A model generated the notes under the pieces. That model was given only the letters and a program-made list of their open reading frames with translations. It was not told where the DNA came from and made no database searches. From Chryseobacterium sp. MEBOG06 (GTDB lineage: Bacteria; Bacteroidota; Bacteroidia; Flavobacteriales; Weeksellaceae): a stretch of DNA of 64,000 bases. Location: assembly GCF_021869765.1 (NCBI RefSeq), contig NZ_CP084580.1, positions 4,588,001-4,652,000 of the forward strand. Reading direction: 5' to 3'. Of the stretch, positions 34,633 through 42,391 are shown piece by piece (the stretch's first letter is position 1; each line of letters opens with the position of its first letter). The position numbers were made by a program, and so were the translations under genes.

Positions 34633-36168
34633 TTATTCTTTTATAAATTTATGGGTAGTATTCCCAGTATTAAGATAATATATTCCTTTTTCAAGATGGC
34701 TTATATCTACTTTTTTTTCATTAACCATTGTCTTTAAAATACATCTACCACTTGCATCTATTATTTCAATATGTAAATCTTTAGCTTTTCCATCCTTTAT
34801 ATTCAGAATATCTTTTACAGGATTAGGATAAATACTAATGACTTCATTTTTAATAATTCCCTCTCTTGCAGCCATTGTATTCGTATTATTTAAAACCTTG
34901 GTAATAATACCCTTACTTGGGGTCTGGTGATTACCAAAAATCATTATATTCTGATCAGGTGTAATAATGGCTGATTGTACAAATTCTTTATAATTCAAAT
35001 CAATATCCACGACACCACTATTTCCAAAACCATTATCAACAGTTCCATTACTTTTAAATTTCTTAATAAACTGGTTCATATTGGCAGCATTTCCTGTAGG
35101 ACTTGTCATATTTACGACAAATATATTATTACTATTATCTAACAACAAGCCTGGATAATGAATATTTGTATCAACAAGATAATTATTGTTATTATAGTAA
35201 TAAGGCTCATTTACAACTCCATTTACCCCAAAGCTAGTATCAAATTCGCCATTTTGATTTAACTTCATTAAACTAATAAAAGCAGTGAATGAAGTTAAGG
35301 AAGGAGAAATTCCGTATATATAAGTATTATTATCCTTACCTACAGCATTAAATAAAACATTTACATGACCTGCTAAAGGAGTGTATTGTAGTGCATTATT
35401 ATTATAGGTACTATCTAAAATACCATTTTCTGTATATCGTGTTTTTATGTATACTTCATCAGCTCTCTGACCTATAAATACAATTTTTGAATCGTTTTGA
35501 AGAATTAAGCTTCCGTATTCAGCAACCTGCAATAATAATCCATTATTTCCAAAGCTTGTATCAATAGAACCATTCTCATTAAGCCGTGCAATCATAAAAT
35601 TTGATTCTTGATTTATTATTACCTTTATACATACTAAAATTTTATTAGTATTAGTTAGCAGAATATTACTTAGTTTAAATGTGCTTATTCCGTTAGGAGC
35701 GAAATAAGGGTCAAAAATAGAAATATTAACAACTCCATTATTACCAAACCCTGTATCATAAGTTCCATTTTCATGTAAGCGAATCAACCTTCTACCCAAA
35801 ATATCACCTAACAAAATTTTCTGATCAGATTGAATATTCATTCTTAACATACGAATTGAGTTTGTAGTTAATGAAGCCGGAATAAATACCGTATTAAAAC
35901 TACCATCTATTGTGCCGTCAGCATTTAGTCTCTGAACAACATTAGTTGGATACTGATTATTATTAGGGGTATTATAATAACTCCCGCTCACAATAATCTT
36001 CTGCTGTGAAGTGATAGCTCCTGATTCATAATTAAAATTGAAAGTATTCCCCGGAGAGTAGGTAACTACTCCATTCGTTCCAAAAGTAGGATCAAGAAAT
36101 TGATTTTGAGCAGCGACAGATATTACTGCGCAGAAGACTCCTAAAAAAAGGAAAAGCCTGTTTATCAT
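34633..36168 (-). CDS. T9SS-secreted delta-60-repeat protein
   Basis: 511 residues. The signal peptide ends near VISVAAQ (residue 21). The body is about eight delta-60-type repeats such as RLNADGTIDGSFNTVF, RLNENGSIDTSFGNNG and KLNQNGEFDTSFGVNG, which should fold as a beta-propeller-like solenoid. The C-terminus is a type A sorting domain (SIYPNPVKDILNI … HKFIKE). A surface or secreted protein of unknown ligand. It has its own promoter box and terminator. Confidence 0.92.
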   Translation of the reverse strand: MINRLFLFLGVFCAVISVAAQNQFLDPTFGTNGVVTYSPGNTFNFNYESGAITSQQKIIVSGSYYNTPNNNQYPTNVVQRLNADGTIDGSFNTVFIPASLTTNSIRMLRMNIQSDQKILLGDILGRRLIRLHENGTYDTGFGNNGVVNISIFDPYFAPNGISTFKLSNILLTNTNKILVCIKVIINQESNFMIARLNENGSIDTSFGNNGLLLQVAEYGSLILQNDSKIVFIGQRADEVYIKTRYTENGILDSTYNNNALQYTPLAGHVNVLFNAVGKDNNTYIYGISPSLTSFTAFISLMKLNQNGEFDTSFGVNGVVNEPYYYNNNNYLVDTNIHYPGLLLDNSNNIFVVNMTSPTGNAANMNQFIKKFKSNGTVDNGFGNSGVVDIDLNYKEFVQSAIITPDQNIMIFGNHQTPSKGIITKVLNNTNTMAAREGIIKNEVISIYPNPVKDILNIKDGKAKDLHIEIIDASGRCILKTMVNEKKVDISHLEKGIYYLNTGNTTHKFIKE

Positions 36169-36186
36169 GGTTATTTAATTTATGTA

Positions 36187-36194
36187 CAAATATA
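36187..36194 (-). promoter_or_regulatory. Promoter -7 box (TATATTTG) for the delta-60 gene
   Basis: Consensus TAnnTTTG on the minus strand, 18 bases before the start codon. Confidence 0.6.
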
Positions 36195-36233
36195 ACATAA
36201 TATCCAGCTAAGAAATTTGGCTCCACAAAAAAA

Positions 36234-36254
36234 CCTACATTAGGATAATGCAGG
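36234..36254 (-). terminator. Terminator after the MscS gene
   Basis: CCTGCATTA / TAATGTAGG stem (one G·U pair, 3-base loop), followed by seven T on the minus strand. Confidence 0.82.
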
Positions 36255-36277
36255 AGTTTTTTATTTTTCAAAATGAA

Positions 36278-37132
36278 TTATATCGTCTGTTTACTAAAAA
36301 CATGCACATCCCTCTGTGGAAAAGGAATTCCTATTCCGGCTTTATCAAGAGCTTCTTTGCAGTTGATAATCAATTCTTCATTCATTTTCCAGAAGTTTTC
36401 TGTAGAAGTGGTTGCTCTTATGGATAAATTAACTGCGCTATCTCCAAGTTCAGTCACCATTACCTGCGGCACAGGATCTGCAAAAACATACTCGTTGCTC
36501 TTAATAATACTCATTAAGATTTCCTTTGTCTTTTTAAGGTCAGCATCGTAAGCAACTCCTATATCAATGGATGTTCTCCTAGATCCTAGCTGACTAAAAT
36601 TAGTAATGCTGTTATTAGAAACTACTCCATTAGGAATAACAATCAATTGGTTTTGGGCAGTCACTAATTTTGTATGAAAGATATCTATAGCCTGTACAGT
36701 TCCTGAAACCCCACTATTAGTAGAAATAAAGTCACCTATCTTAAAAGGTTTCAATAATAAAATAAGGATTCCTCCGGCAAAGTTTGTCAGTGAGCCCTGT
36801 AACGCCAGACCTATTGCCAAACCTGCGGCACCAATCATCGCTACAAATGCAGAGGTTTGTACCCCTAGCTGAGTGACTACTACAATGAAAAGAAGAATAT
36901 TAAGTCCCCAGTTGATTATATTGAGAAGAAAATGCTGTAAAGAAGCTTCCATATTACGTTTTCTGAAGCCTTTTGCAACCAGTTTTTTAATCATCCTTAT
37001 CATCCATGACCCAATGATATAAATTAGCAATGCAGAAATAACTGCAGTGAAAATTCTCGGTGCCCATGAAATTGCTGAAGAGATTAAGGTATCCCAATGT
37101 TGTTGAATGTTGTTCAATTTTAAATCGTCCAT
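36278..37132 (-). CDS. Small-conductance mechanosensitive channel (MscS family)
   Basis: 284 residues. Three N-terminal membrane helices include the pore-lining helix FVAMIGAAGLAIGLALQGSL near residue 92. The MscS beta domain follows (KPFKIGDFISTNSGVSGTV, then NQLIVIPNGVVSNNSITNF). It releases solutes on hypo-osmotic shock. The length equals E. coli MscS. Complete, single-gene transcript with its own terminator. Confidence 0.95.
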   Translation of the reverse strand: MDDLKLNNIQQHWDTLISSAISWAPRIFTAVISALLIYIIGSWMIRMIKKLVAKGFRKRNMEASLQHFLLNIINWGLNILLFIVVVTQLGVQTSAFVAMIGAAGLAIGLALQGSLTNFAGGILILLLKPFKIGDFISTNSGVSGTVQAIDIFHTKLVTAQNQLIVIPNGVVSNNSITNFSQLGSRRTSIDIGVAYDADLKKTKEILMSIIKSNEYVFADPVPQVMVTELGDSAVNLSIRATTSTENFWKMNEELIINCKEALDKAGIGIPFPQRDVHVFSKQTI

Positions 37133-37444
37133 TTATGCTACTTATTTTTAATATTTATATGAATAACTTACGTTGCCTCAAGGAATTTAAGAATGATTAT
37201 TGAAAGAAAACAGCTCTGCTTTCAAAAACAAATCAGCCTTAATCTCCAGGAGTTAAAGAAATAATATTATACATGAAAAAGAGATTAACAGCAGAACAGA
37301 TAGGTCCGCCTTTACTCAATGATCACTTAGAAATTGAATCCTGCTAAGAAGAAATAATTTTGGTTCATAGAATAACAAAAAAGATACCGAACTGTGGTTA
37401 TCATTCTTTAAATGCACATTAAGCTTTACAATAAGCACCTACTG
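37133..37444. other. Intergenic spacer between MscS and SDR genes
   Basis: 312 bases. One 24-codon frame (37273-37347, MKKRLTAEQIGPPLLNDHLE…) is present but has no supporting context. No terminator was seen for the upstream SDR gene and no clear promoter box for mscS. Confidence 0.35.
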
Positions 37445-38179
37445 TTATGGAAGTTTCGCTGCCAAACCTTCGGGTAAAAGTCTCAAAATATGATAGATGA
37501 TTTTCCATTTAAAACCAGGAACAATGGTAAAGGAATTTCTGGCATTTACAATAAATCCAGCTACATAATCGGGTTCCATTATTAAAGATTCGTTGAGCTC
37601 TAATCCTTCATTGATCTTTGTACGGATATATCCTATAACCAGAGCATTAACAATTATTTTCCGGGAAGCTAATTCCTGTCGTAATCCTGCCAGAAATTGT
37701 GTAAAAGCGGCTTTTGTACTACCATAGACAAAATTACTTTTCCTTCCCCTCACACCGGAAAGAGAAGAAAGACCTATAATTCTTTCGAGATTTCTATTAG
37801 TTTTATCCATTGCAATAATGCTGAGAATGGATACCCCACCCATATAATTAACCTCCATCATTTGTTTAGCTCCTTGAAAATCAGTCAGGGCTTTATGATT
37901 ATCTACAAGAAAACCTGCAGCATATACTACAGTATGAGGTTTTGCAGGAAGTTCGGAATAAAATTTCTGGTGAGAATTAAAGTCTGCGGCATCAAAATAC
38001 AAAACAGTAACTTTTGAACGGTCCAGATTATTTTCAAGGGTAAAATCTTCCAAAGACTGAGTGTTTCTGGAAGCTGCGACTACAGAAAATCCCTTTGAAA
38101 TATATTGTTTAATACATTGTTTTGCCACATCTGAATTCGCTCCTAAAATAAGAACCGTTTTGTTGGTGTTTTGATCCAT
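37445..38179 (-). CDS. SDR family NAD(P)-dependent oxidoreductase
   Basis: 244 residues of the short-chain dehydrogenase fold. Coenzyme motif LILGANSDVAKQCIKQY at about 10-26, HTVVYAAGF in place of the NNAG strand, active-site Ser in IGLSSLSGVRGR, and Y-x3-K as VYGSTKAAFTQF near residue 151. The modified first glycine motif and the YGSTKAA active site resemble the decaprenylphospho-ribose epimerase-like and DltE-like SDRs. The substrate is unknown. A consensus promoter box lies directly upstream. Confidence 0.88.
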   Translation of the reverse strand: MDQNTNKTVLILGANSDVAKQCIKQYISKGFSVVAASRNTQSLEDFTLENNLDRSKVTVLYFDAADFNSHQKFYSELPAKPHTVVYAAGFLVDNHKALTDFQGAKQMMEVNYMGGVSILSIIAMDKTNRNLERIIGLSSLSGVRGRKSNFVYGSTKAAFTQFLAGLRQELASRKIIVNALVIGYIRTKINEGLELNESLIMEPDYVAGFIVNARNSFTIVPGFKWKIIYHILRLLPEGLAAKLP

Positions 38180-38183
38180 TCAG

Positions 38184-38191
38184 CAAAGATA
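38184..38191 (-). promoter_or_regulatory. Promoter -7 box (TATCTTTG) for the SDR gene
   Basis: Consensus TAnnTTTG, 4 bases before the SDR start codon. This would give a nearly leaderless mRNA. Confidence 0.45.
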
Positions 38192-38239
38192 ATTTAAACC
38201 GTAAACAACACAAATGATTAGCAGGGTTTCTATAAAAAA

Positions 38240-38276
38240 AGCTGCGGCGGGTGAACAAAGTTCACCCGCCGCAGCT
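38240..38276 (-). terminator. Strong GC-rich terminator of the nusB-DUF1573-yajC operon
   Basis: Perfect 17-bp stem AGCTGCGGCGGGTGAAC with an AAA loop, followed by seven T on the minus strand. Much more GC-rich than its surroundings. Confidence 0.92.
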
Positions 38277-38294
38277 CAATATTTTAAAACTGAA

Positions 38295-38654
38295 TTATTT
38301 TTTTTCTTCAGTTTCTATTTCTTTTTTGTCAGCTGATTTGTCAGCAGTTTTTGCTTTATCTCCGAAACGGGTTTCTGTCATTTCTCTTGAAACAGCCGCT
38401 TTTTCAAACTTCAGCTTTCCAGATAACGTTTCGATTACAAAACCATCATCCTGAACCTGAGCAATTCTTCCGTGAAGACCGGATGTAAGTACCACTCTGG
38501 TTCCTACTTTAAGGTTTTCCTGGAAGTTTTTCTCCTGTTTCTGCTTTTTCATCTGAGGCCTTATCATCAGGAAATAAAATCCTACAAACATTACACCCAT
38601 CATGATCAGCATCATTGGTGAAGATCCCTGGGCCTGTAAAAATAATGTCAACAT
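38295..38654 (-). CDS. yajC: Preprotein translocase subunit YajC
   Basis: 119 residues. One N-terminal membrane helix (MMLIMMGVMFVGFYFLMIRP) followed by the family segment PQMKKQKQEKNFQENLKVG and VVLTSGLHGRIAQVQDDGFV. The C-terminal tail is charged (Lys/Glu). It is an accessory subunit of SecDF-YajC. Last gene of a three-gene operon, 10 bases after the DUF1573 gene. Confidence 0.94.
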   Translation of the reverse strand: MLTLFLQAQGSSPMMLIMMGVMFVGFYFLMIRPQMKKQKQEKNFQENLKVGTRVVLTSGLHGRIAQVQDDGFVIETLSGKLKFEKAAVSREMTETRFGDKAKTADKSADKKEIETEEKK

Positions 38655-38664
38655 ATTTTTAATA

Positions 38665-39174
38665 TTATGGTTGAATGTTCGCAGTGAACGTTAATTTGAT
38701 TGGAGCTTTTTCTACATTTGCAAAAACATCTGCATACTTCTGAACGTTTCCGTCAAAGTTTGAAGAGTCAAAATGCAATGTAATTTTACCTTTTTTACCA
38801 GGCATAATAGGTTCTTTCGTGAAATCAGGAGCTGTACATCCACATCCTGGCTTTACTTCAGAAATGATCAATGGATTTTTCCCTGTGTTAGTCACTTCAT
38901 ATACGTGCTCTACTTTATCTCCTTTTTTGATCTTTCCAAAGTCAAAGTTGCTTTCAGATAAAGCAAGAGAAGTAGAAGGCTCGTTTGAAACCGGAGCTGC
39001 AGCTGCTTCACCTGTAGCAGGATGGGCTGTAGAATCACCGATTACCGGAGTAACTGCTGCGGCAGAATCTGTAACTATAGTTTCAGCGTTTTGAGTTTCT
39101 TTGTTTTCTTTTTTACATGAAACCAACCCAAAACCAATAATAGACAAGGCGATAATTGATAACGTCTTTTTCAT
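38665..39174 (-). CDS. DUF1573 domain lipoprotein
   Basis: 169 residues. Lipoprotein signal with acylated Cys in GFGLVSCKK (residue 20), then an Ala/Thr-rich linker and a DUF1573 immunoglobulin-like domain with the hallmark SEVKPGCGCTAPDFTKEPI. The Cys-Gly-Cys motif is conserved in the family, whose role is unknown. It is spaced 1 base from nusB and 10 bases from yajC, a recurrent Bacteroidota arrangement. Confidence 0.9.
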   Translation of the reverse strand: MKKTLSIIALSIIGFGLVSCKKENKETQNAETIVTDSAAAVTPVIGDSTAHPATGEAAAAPVSNEPSTSLALSESNFDFGKIKKGDKVEHVYEVTNTGKNPLIISEVKPGCGCTAPDFTKEPIMPGKKGKITLHFDSSNFDGNVQKYADVFANVEKAPIKLTFTANIQP

Positions 39175-39175
39175 T

Positions 39176-40081
39176 TTATATTCTATTTTGATCTTTACAA
39201 TATTTATCTAAAATACCATTAACGAAAATATTTGAACGGTCTGTAGCAAATACTTTTGCAATTTCAATATATTCATTAATAATAACTCTTGAAGGGGTTA
39301 AAGCAAAATTATCAAGTTCTGCAATAGCCGTTGACAAAATAACTTTATCCATTAAAGAAACTCTTTCCAGATCCCAGTTTTCTAATCTCTCTTCCAGTTT
39401 CTTTTCATTGCTTTCCCAATTATTCAGAGTATCTCTCAACAACTTAGCTGCGAATGTCTTATCCTCTTCATCTTTGATCATTTTGATCAGTGTTCTGCTT
39501 TCTTCGTCCTCTCTCAGGAAACCAATTGTTTTCTGCACCATAGAGTTCGCAATATGGATATCATCATACCATGAAAGTTCCTTATCTCCAAGATAATCAT
39601 GAAAATCATCATTTTCAGCGATATATCTTAAAAATAATTTGCCGATAAATTTCTGATCTTCTTCAAAAGAATAACCATCTTCTTTCATAAAATCCTGATA
39701 ACGCTTTCCGGCGGTAATTCTTTGGAAAGTTTTCACCAATAAATCATCATGCAGATCCCATTTTAGCTGTTTGTGCTGCCCTGTGAAAAATAATCTTTCA
39801 GGATTTTCTTCCAGTTTATGCAATACCTGATTGTTGATGAATTTTTGGTTAGGATTAATATCAGCATCGGTTTTAAGGTATTTATTCTTACCAATTTCAA
39901 TCTGATTTTCTGCCAATTCTTTCAGGCTCACCAAAAAGTTGAGCTGATAGATGTATAGATAATAGATTTTTTCTATCCCGGCAAACATGTTTTTCTCTAA
40001 AACATCGAACTTTACAGGATTTTGGTAGTATGAATACACGGTCTGTACTACTTTTTCACGGATTTGTCGTCTTCCTAACAT
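39176..40081 (-). CDS. nusB: Transcription antitermination factor NusB, long form
   Basis: 301 residues, about twice E. coli NusB. The N-terminus MLGRRQIREKVVQTVYSYYQ and the C-terminal NusB helices (WDLERVSLMDKVILSTAIAE, SRVIINEYIEIAKVF) flank a middle extension usual for Bacteroidota. It binds boxA RNA with NusE in rRNA antitermination. First gene of the operon. A consensus promoter box lies 23 bases upstream. Confidence 0.92.
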   Translation of the reverse strand: MLGRRQIREKVVQTVYSYYQNPVKFDVLEKNMFAGIEKIYYLYIYQLNFLVSLKELAENQIEIGKNKYLKTDADINPNQKFINNQVLHKLEENPERLFFTGQHKQLKWDLHDDLLVKTFQRITAGKRYQDFMKEDGYSFEEDQKFIGKLFLRYIAENDDFHDYLGDKELSWYDDIHIANSMVQKTIGFLREDEESRTLIKMIKDEEDKTFAAKLLRDTLNNWESNEKKLEERLENWDLERVSLMDKVILSTAIAELDNFALTPSRVIINEYIEIAKVFATDRSNIFVNGILDKYCKDQNRI

Positions 40082-40103
40082 TCAAAGAGCTTTTTTATGG
40101 GTG

Positions 40104-40111
40104 CAAAGATA
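40104..40111 (-). promoter_or_regulatory. Promoter -7 box (TATCTTTG) for nusB
   Basis: Consensus TAnnTTTG on the minus strand in the short divergent spacer with the ABC exporter gene. Confidence 0.6.
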
Positions 40112-40155
40112 CAAAATTTAAAATTGATGAAATTCGTAGTGTGATGACATTTTTG

Positions 40156-40163
40156 TAATTTTG
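40156..40163 (+). promoter_or_regulatory. Promoter -7 box (TAATTTTG) for the ABC exporter
   Basis: TAnnTTTG on the plus strand, 9 bases before the ATG, back to back with the nusB promoter. Confidence 0.5.
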
Positions 40164-40172
40164 TAAAACTAT

Positions 40173-41834
40173 ATGAAAGCGCTAAAAACCCTAAACCCTT
40201 ATTTTCTGAAACATAAGATACTTTTGTTTTGGGGGGTATTATTCATCATTGCCAGTAATTTTTTTAATATATATAAAGTTCAGTTTGTAGGAAAATCTGT
40301 GGATGAGCTTACAAAAAATGGAAATCTTGGCTTCAATCATCAGGTTCTTATCTATGTAGGAATTATTGTAGGCTGTTCACTTTTGACAGGTTTTTTCACC
40401 TTCATGATGAGACAGACAATCATTGTTGCTTCCAGAAGAATCGAATATGAACTTAAAAATAAAATTTACAGGCATTATCAGGATTTATCTTTAACGGATT
40501 ATAAGCAGACGACCATTGGAGACTTAATGAACAGATTAAGTGAAGATGTAGTGGCTGTAAGAATGTATCTAGGTCCCGGAGTAATGTATGTTGCCAATCT
40601 TATTGTTCTTGTGGTGATCACAGCCATTTACATGGTAAAAACGGATGCTTCAATGACTTTGTGGACGTTATTACCACTTCCTATTTTATCTTTGGCTATC
40701 TATAAGGTGAGTTCAATTATTAATAAGAAGTCTAAGATAATGCAGAAAAGCCAGTCTGCTATTTCAACTTTCGTACAGGACAGTTTTTCGGGAATCCGTG
40801 TGGTGAAATTTTTTGCAAGAGAAAAATACATCGAAAAAAACTATGGGGTAAAAGTAACTGATTACCAAAACAAAGCACTTGATCTTGCTAAAACAGAGGC
40901 TTATTTCTTTACCATTATTCTATTTGTAATAGGATTACTGAATGTTGCTATTATCTGGATTGGAGGGGCTAAATATATTGCAGGAGAGCTAAGTATCGGT
41001 AAGATTGCTGATTTCTTTATGTACATCAATACCCTGATATTCCCTTTCTCTATGGTAGGATGGGTAACTTCTGTCAATCAAAGAGCTGAAGCATCTATGC
41101 AAAGAATCAATGAATTCATGGATAAAAAATCAGAGATTGTGAATACGAACTTTGAAAACTATCCTATTAAAGGAGATATTGAATTCAGAAATGTATCTTA
41201 TATCTATCCCAATACGGGAATCAAAGCGCTGGATAATTTAAGCTTTAAGGTAAAGGCTGGAGAGTCTTTGGCGATCATGGGTAAAACCGGAAGCGGAAAA
41301 TCAACCATTGCCTTACTTTTATGCAGGCTTATAGATCCTACTGAAGGAGAAATCTTAATTGACGGTAAAAACCTTAAAGAGCATAATATTGAGAATTACA
41401 GAAACTTCATCGGGTATATTCCTCAGGAAAGCTATTTATTCTCAGATTCCATTGAAAACAACATTGGTTTTGCCATTAACCACCCTTCTCATCAACAGGT
41501 TGTAGAGTATGCTCAGATTGCAGATGTTCACAAAAATATTATTGAGTTTAAAGATCAATATAAAACACTGGTCGGTGAACGGGGGGTAATGCTTTCGGGA
41601 GGACAAAAGCAAAGAATATGTATTGCAAGAGCCTTAATAAAGGATCCAAAAATCATTATTTTCGACGATTCACTATCTGCATTAGATACTGAAACGGAGC
41701 AGAATATTCTCGGAAATATAGATAAAAAAATCAGTAATGCTACCTCCATAATTATCACGCACAGAGAGTCTAGCGCTCAAAAAGCCGATCAAATCATCAA
41801 CCTCACAGAAATTGCCAATTCTGTAACTGCTTAG
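40173..41834 (+). CDS. ABC exporter half-transporter (permease-ATPase fusion)
   Basis: 553 residues. Six membrane helices (about 20-310) with the coupling segments YHYQDLSLTDY-like YRHYQDLSLTDYKQTT and SGIRVVKFFAREK. The ATPase domain has Walker A GKTGSGKST, signature LSGGQKQR and Walker B IIIFDDSLSALD. The residue after the Walker B Asp is Asp rather than the catalytic Glu, as in one half of heterodimeric exporters. No partner half-transporter is adjacent. It exports lipids or hydrophobic compounds. Complete length. Confidence 0.93.
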   Translation: MKALKTLNPYFLKHKILLFWGVLFIIASNFFNIYKVQFVGKSVDELTKNGNLGFNHQVLIYVGIIVGCSLLTGFFTFMMRQTIIVASRRIEYELKNKIYRHYQDLSLTDYKQTTIGDLMNRLSEDVVAVRMYLGPGVMYVANLIVLVVITAIYMVKTDASMTLWTLLPLPILSLAIYKVSSIINKKSKIMQKSQSAISTFVQDSFSGIRVVKFFAREKYIEKNYGVKVTDYQNKALDLAKTEAYFFTIILFVIGLLNVAIIWIGGAKYIAGELSIGKIADFFMYINTLIFPFSMVGWVTSVNQRAEASMQRINEFMDKKSEIVNTNFENYPIKGDIEFRNVSYIYPNTGIKALDNLSFKVKAGESLAIMGKTGSGKSTIALLLCRLIDPTEGEILIDGKNLKEHNIENYRNFIGYIPQESYLFSDSIENNIGFAINHPSHQQVVEYAQIADVHKNIIEFKDQYKTLVGERGVMLSGGQKQRICIARALIKDPKIIIFDDSLSALDTETEQNILGNIDKKISNATSIIITHRESSAQKADQIINLTEIANSVTA

Positions 41835-41873
41835 CCATTTCGTTCTCAATTGTTAAATAAATCATAAAAAAAA

Positions 41874-41904
41874 TTTTGTGATTAAAAGAATTCTTTTATA
41901 TTTG
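41874..41904 (+). promoter_or_regulatory. Promoter for the DUF3276 gene
   Basis: TTTTG (41874-41878) and TATATTTG (41897-41904) with an 18-base spacer. A textbook Bacteroidota promoter; the ATG is 29 bases downstream. Confidence 0.72.
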
Positions 41905-41933
41905 TTCTTAACAAGATTAAAAAATATCTAACA

Positions 41934-42269
41934 ATGAGTGAATACAAGGAACGCCATGAAAATGAAATTTTCACGAAGGTGTTAAAAGCAGGGAGAAGAA
42001 CTTATTTCTTTGATGTGCGCGAGACGAAAGCAGGAGATTATTATCTTACTATTACAGAGAGTAAGAAGAATTTTGGAGAGAATGGAGAAGCTACATTCGA
42101 GAAGCATAAAATTTACCTTTACAAGGAAGATTTTAAGAGTTTTCAGGAGATGTTTAATGAGTCCACAGATTTCATCATTAACGAAAAGGGTGAGGATGTA
42201 ATTTCAGAAAAACATGACAAAGACTTTAAAAGCAAATCTTATACAATAGATTCTGACGACGAAGTTTAA
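41934..42269 (+). CDS. DUF3276 (PUR-alpha-like) nucleic-acid-binding protein
   Basis: 111 residues with the family segments EIFTKVLKAGRRTYFFDVRE, YYLTITESKK and HKIYLYKEDFKSFQEMF. The fold is that of bacterial PUR-alpha homologues, which bind single-stranded DNA or RNA. The C-terminus is acidic. Strong promoter and terminator on either side, so a highly expressed single gene is likely. Confidence 0.93.
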   Translation: MSEYKERHENEIFTKVLKAGRRTYFFDVRETKAGDYYLTITESKKNFGENGEATFEKHKIYLYKEDFKSFQEMFNESTDFIINEKGEDVISEKHDKDFKSKSYTIDSDDEV

Positions 42270-42291
42270 AAAAAAGAATATCTAAAAACAC

Positions 42292-42312
42292 AAGCATCTG
42301 AAAAAGATGCTT
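42292..42312 (+). terminator. Terminator after the DUF3276 gene
   Basis: AAGCATCT / AGATGCTT with a 5-base loop, followed by seven T. Confidence 0.88.
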
Positions 42313-42355
42313 TTTTTATGTCTGAAAGGCAACTTATTACATAAAAATAAAAAAA

Positions 42356-42383
42356 GGGTACACTATTGCAAGTGTCCCCCCCA
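42356..42383 (-). terminator. Terminator after the DUF4132 gene
   Basis: GGGGACACT / AGTGTACCC (one mismatch) on the minus strand, followed by a T run. Confidence 0.7.
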
Positions 42384-42391
42384 TTTTTTAT

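Noticed and set aside
37273..37347. 24-codon frame MKKRLTAEQIGPPLLNDHLE…
   Set aside because: No promoter, no conserved motif and no context; frames of this size occur by chance.
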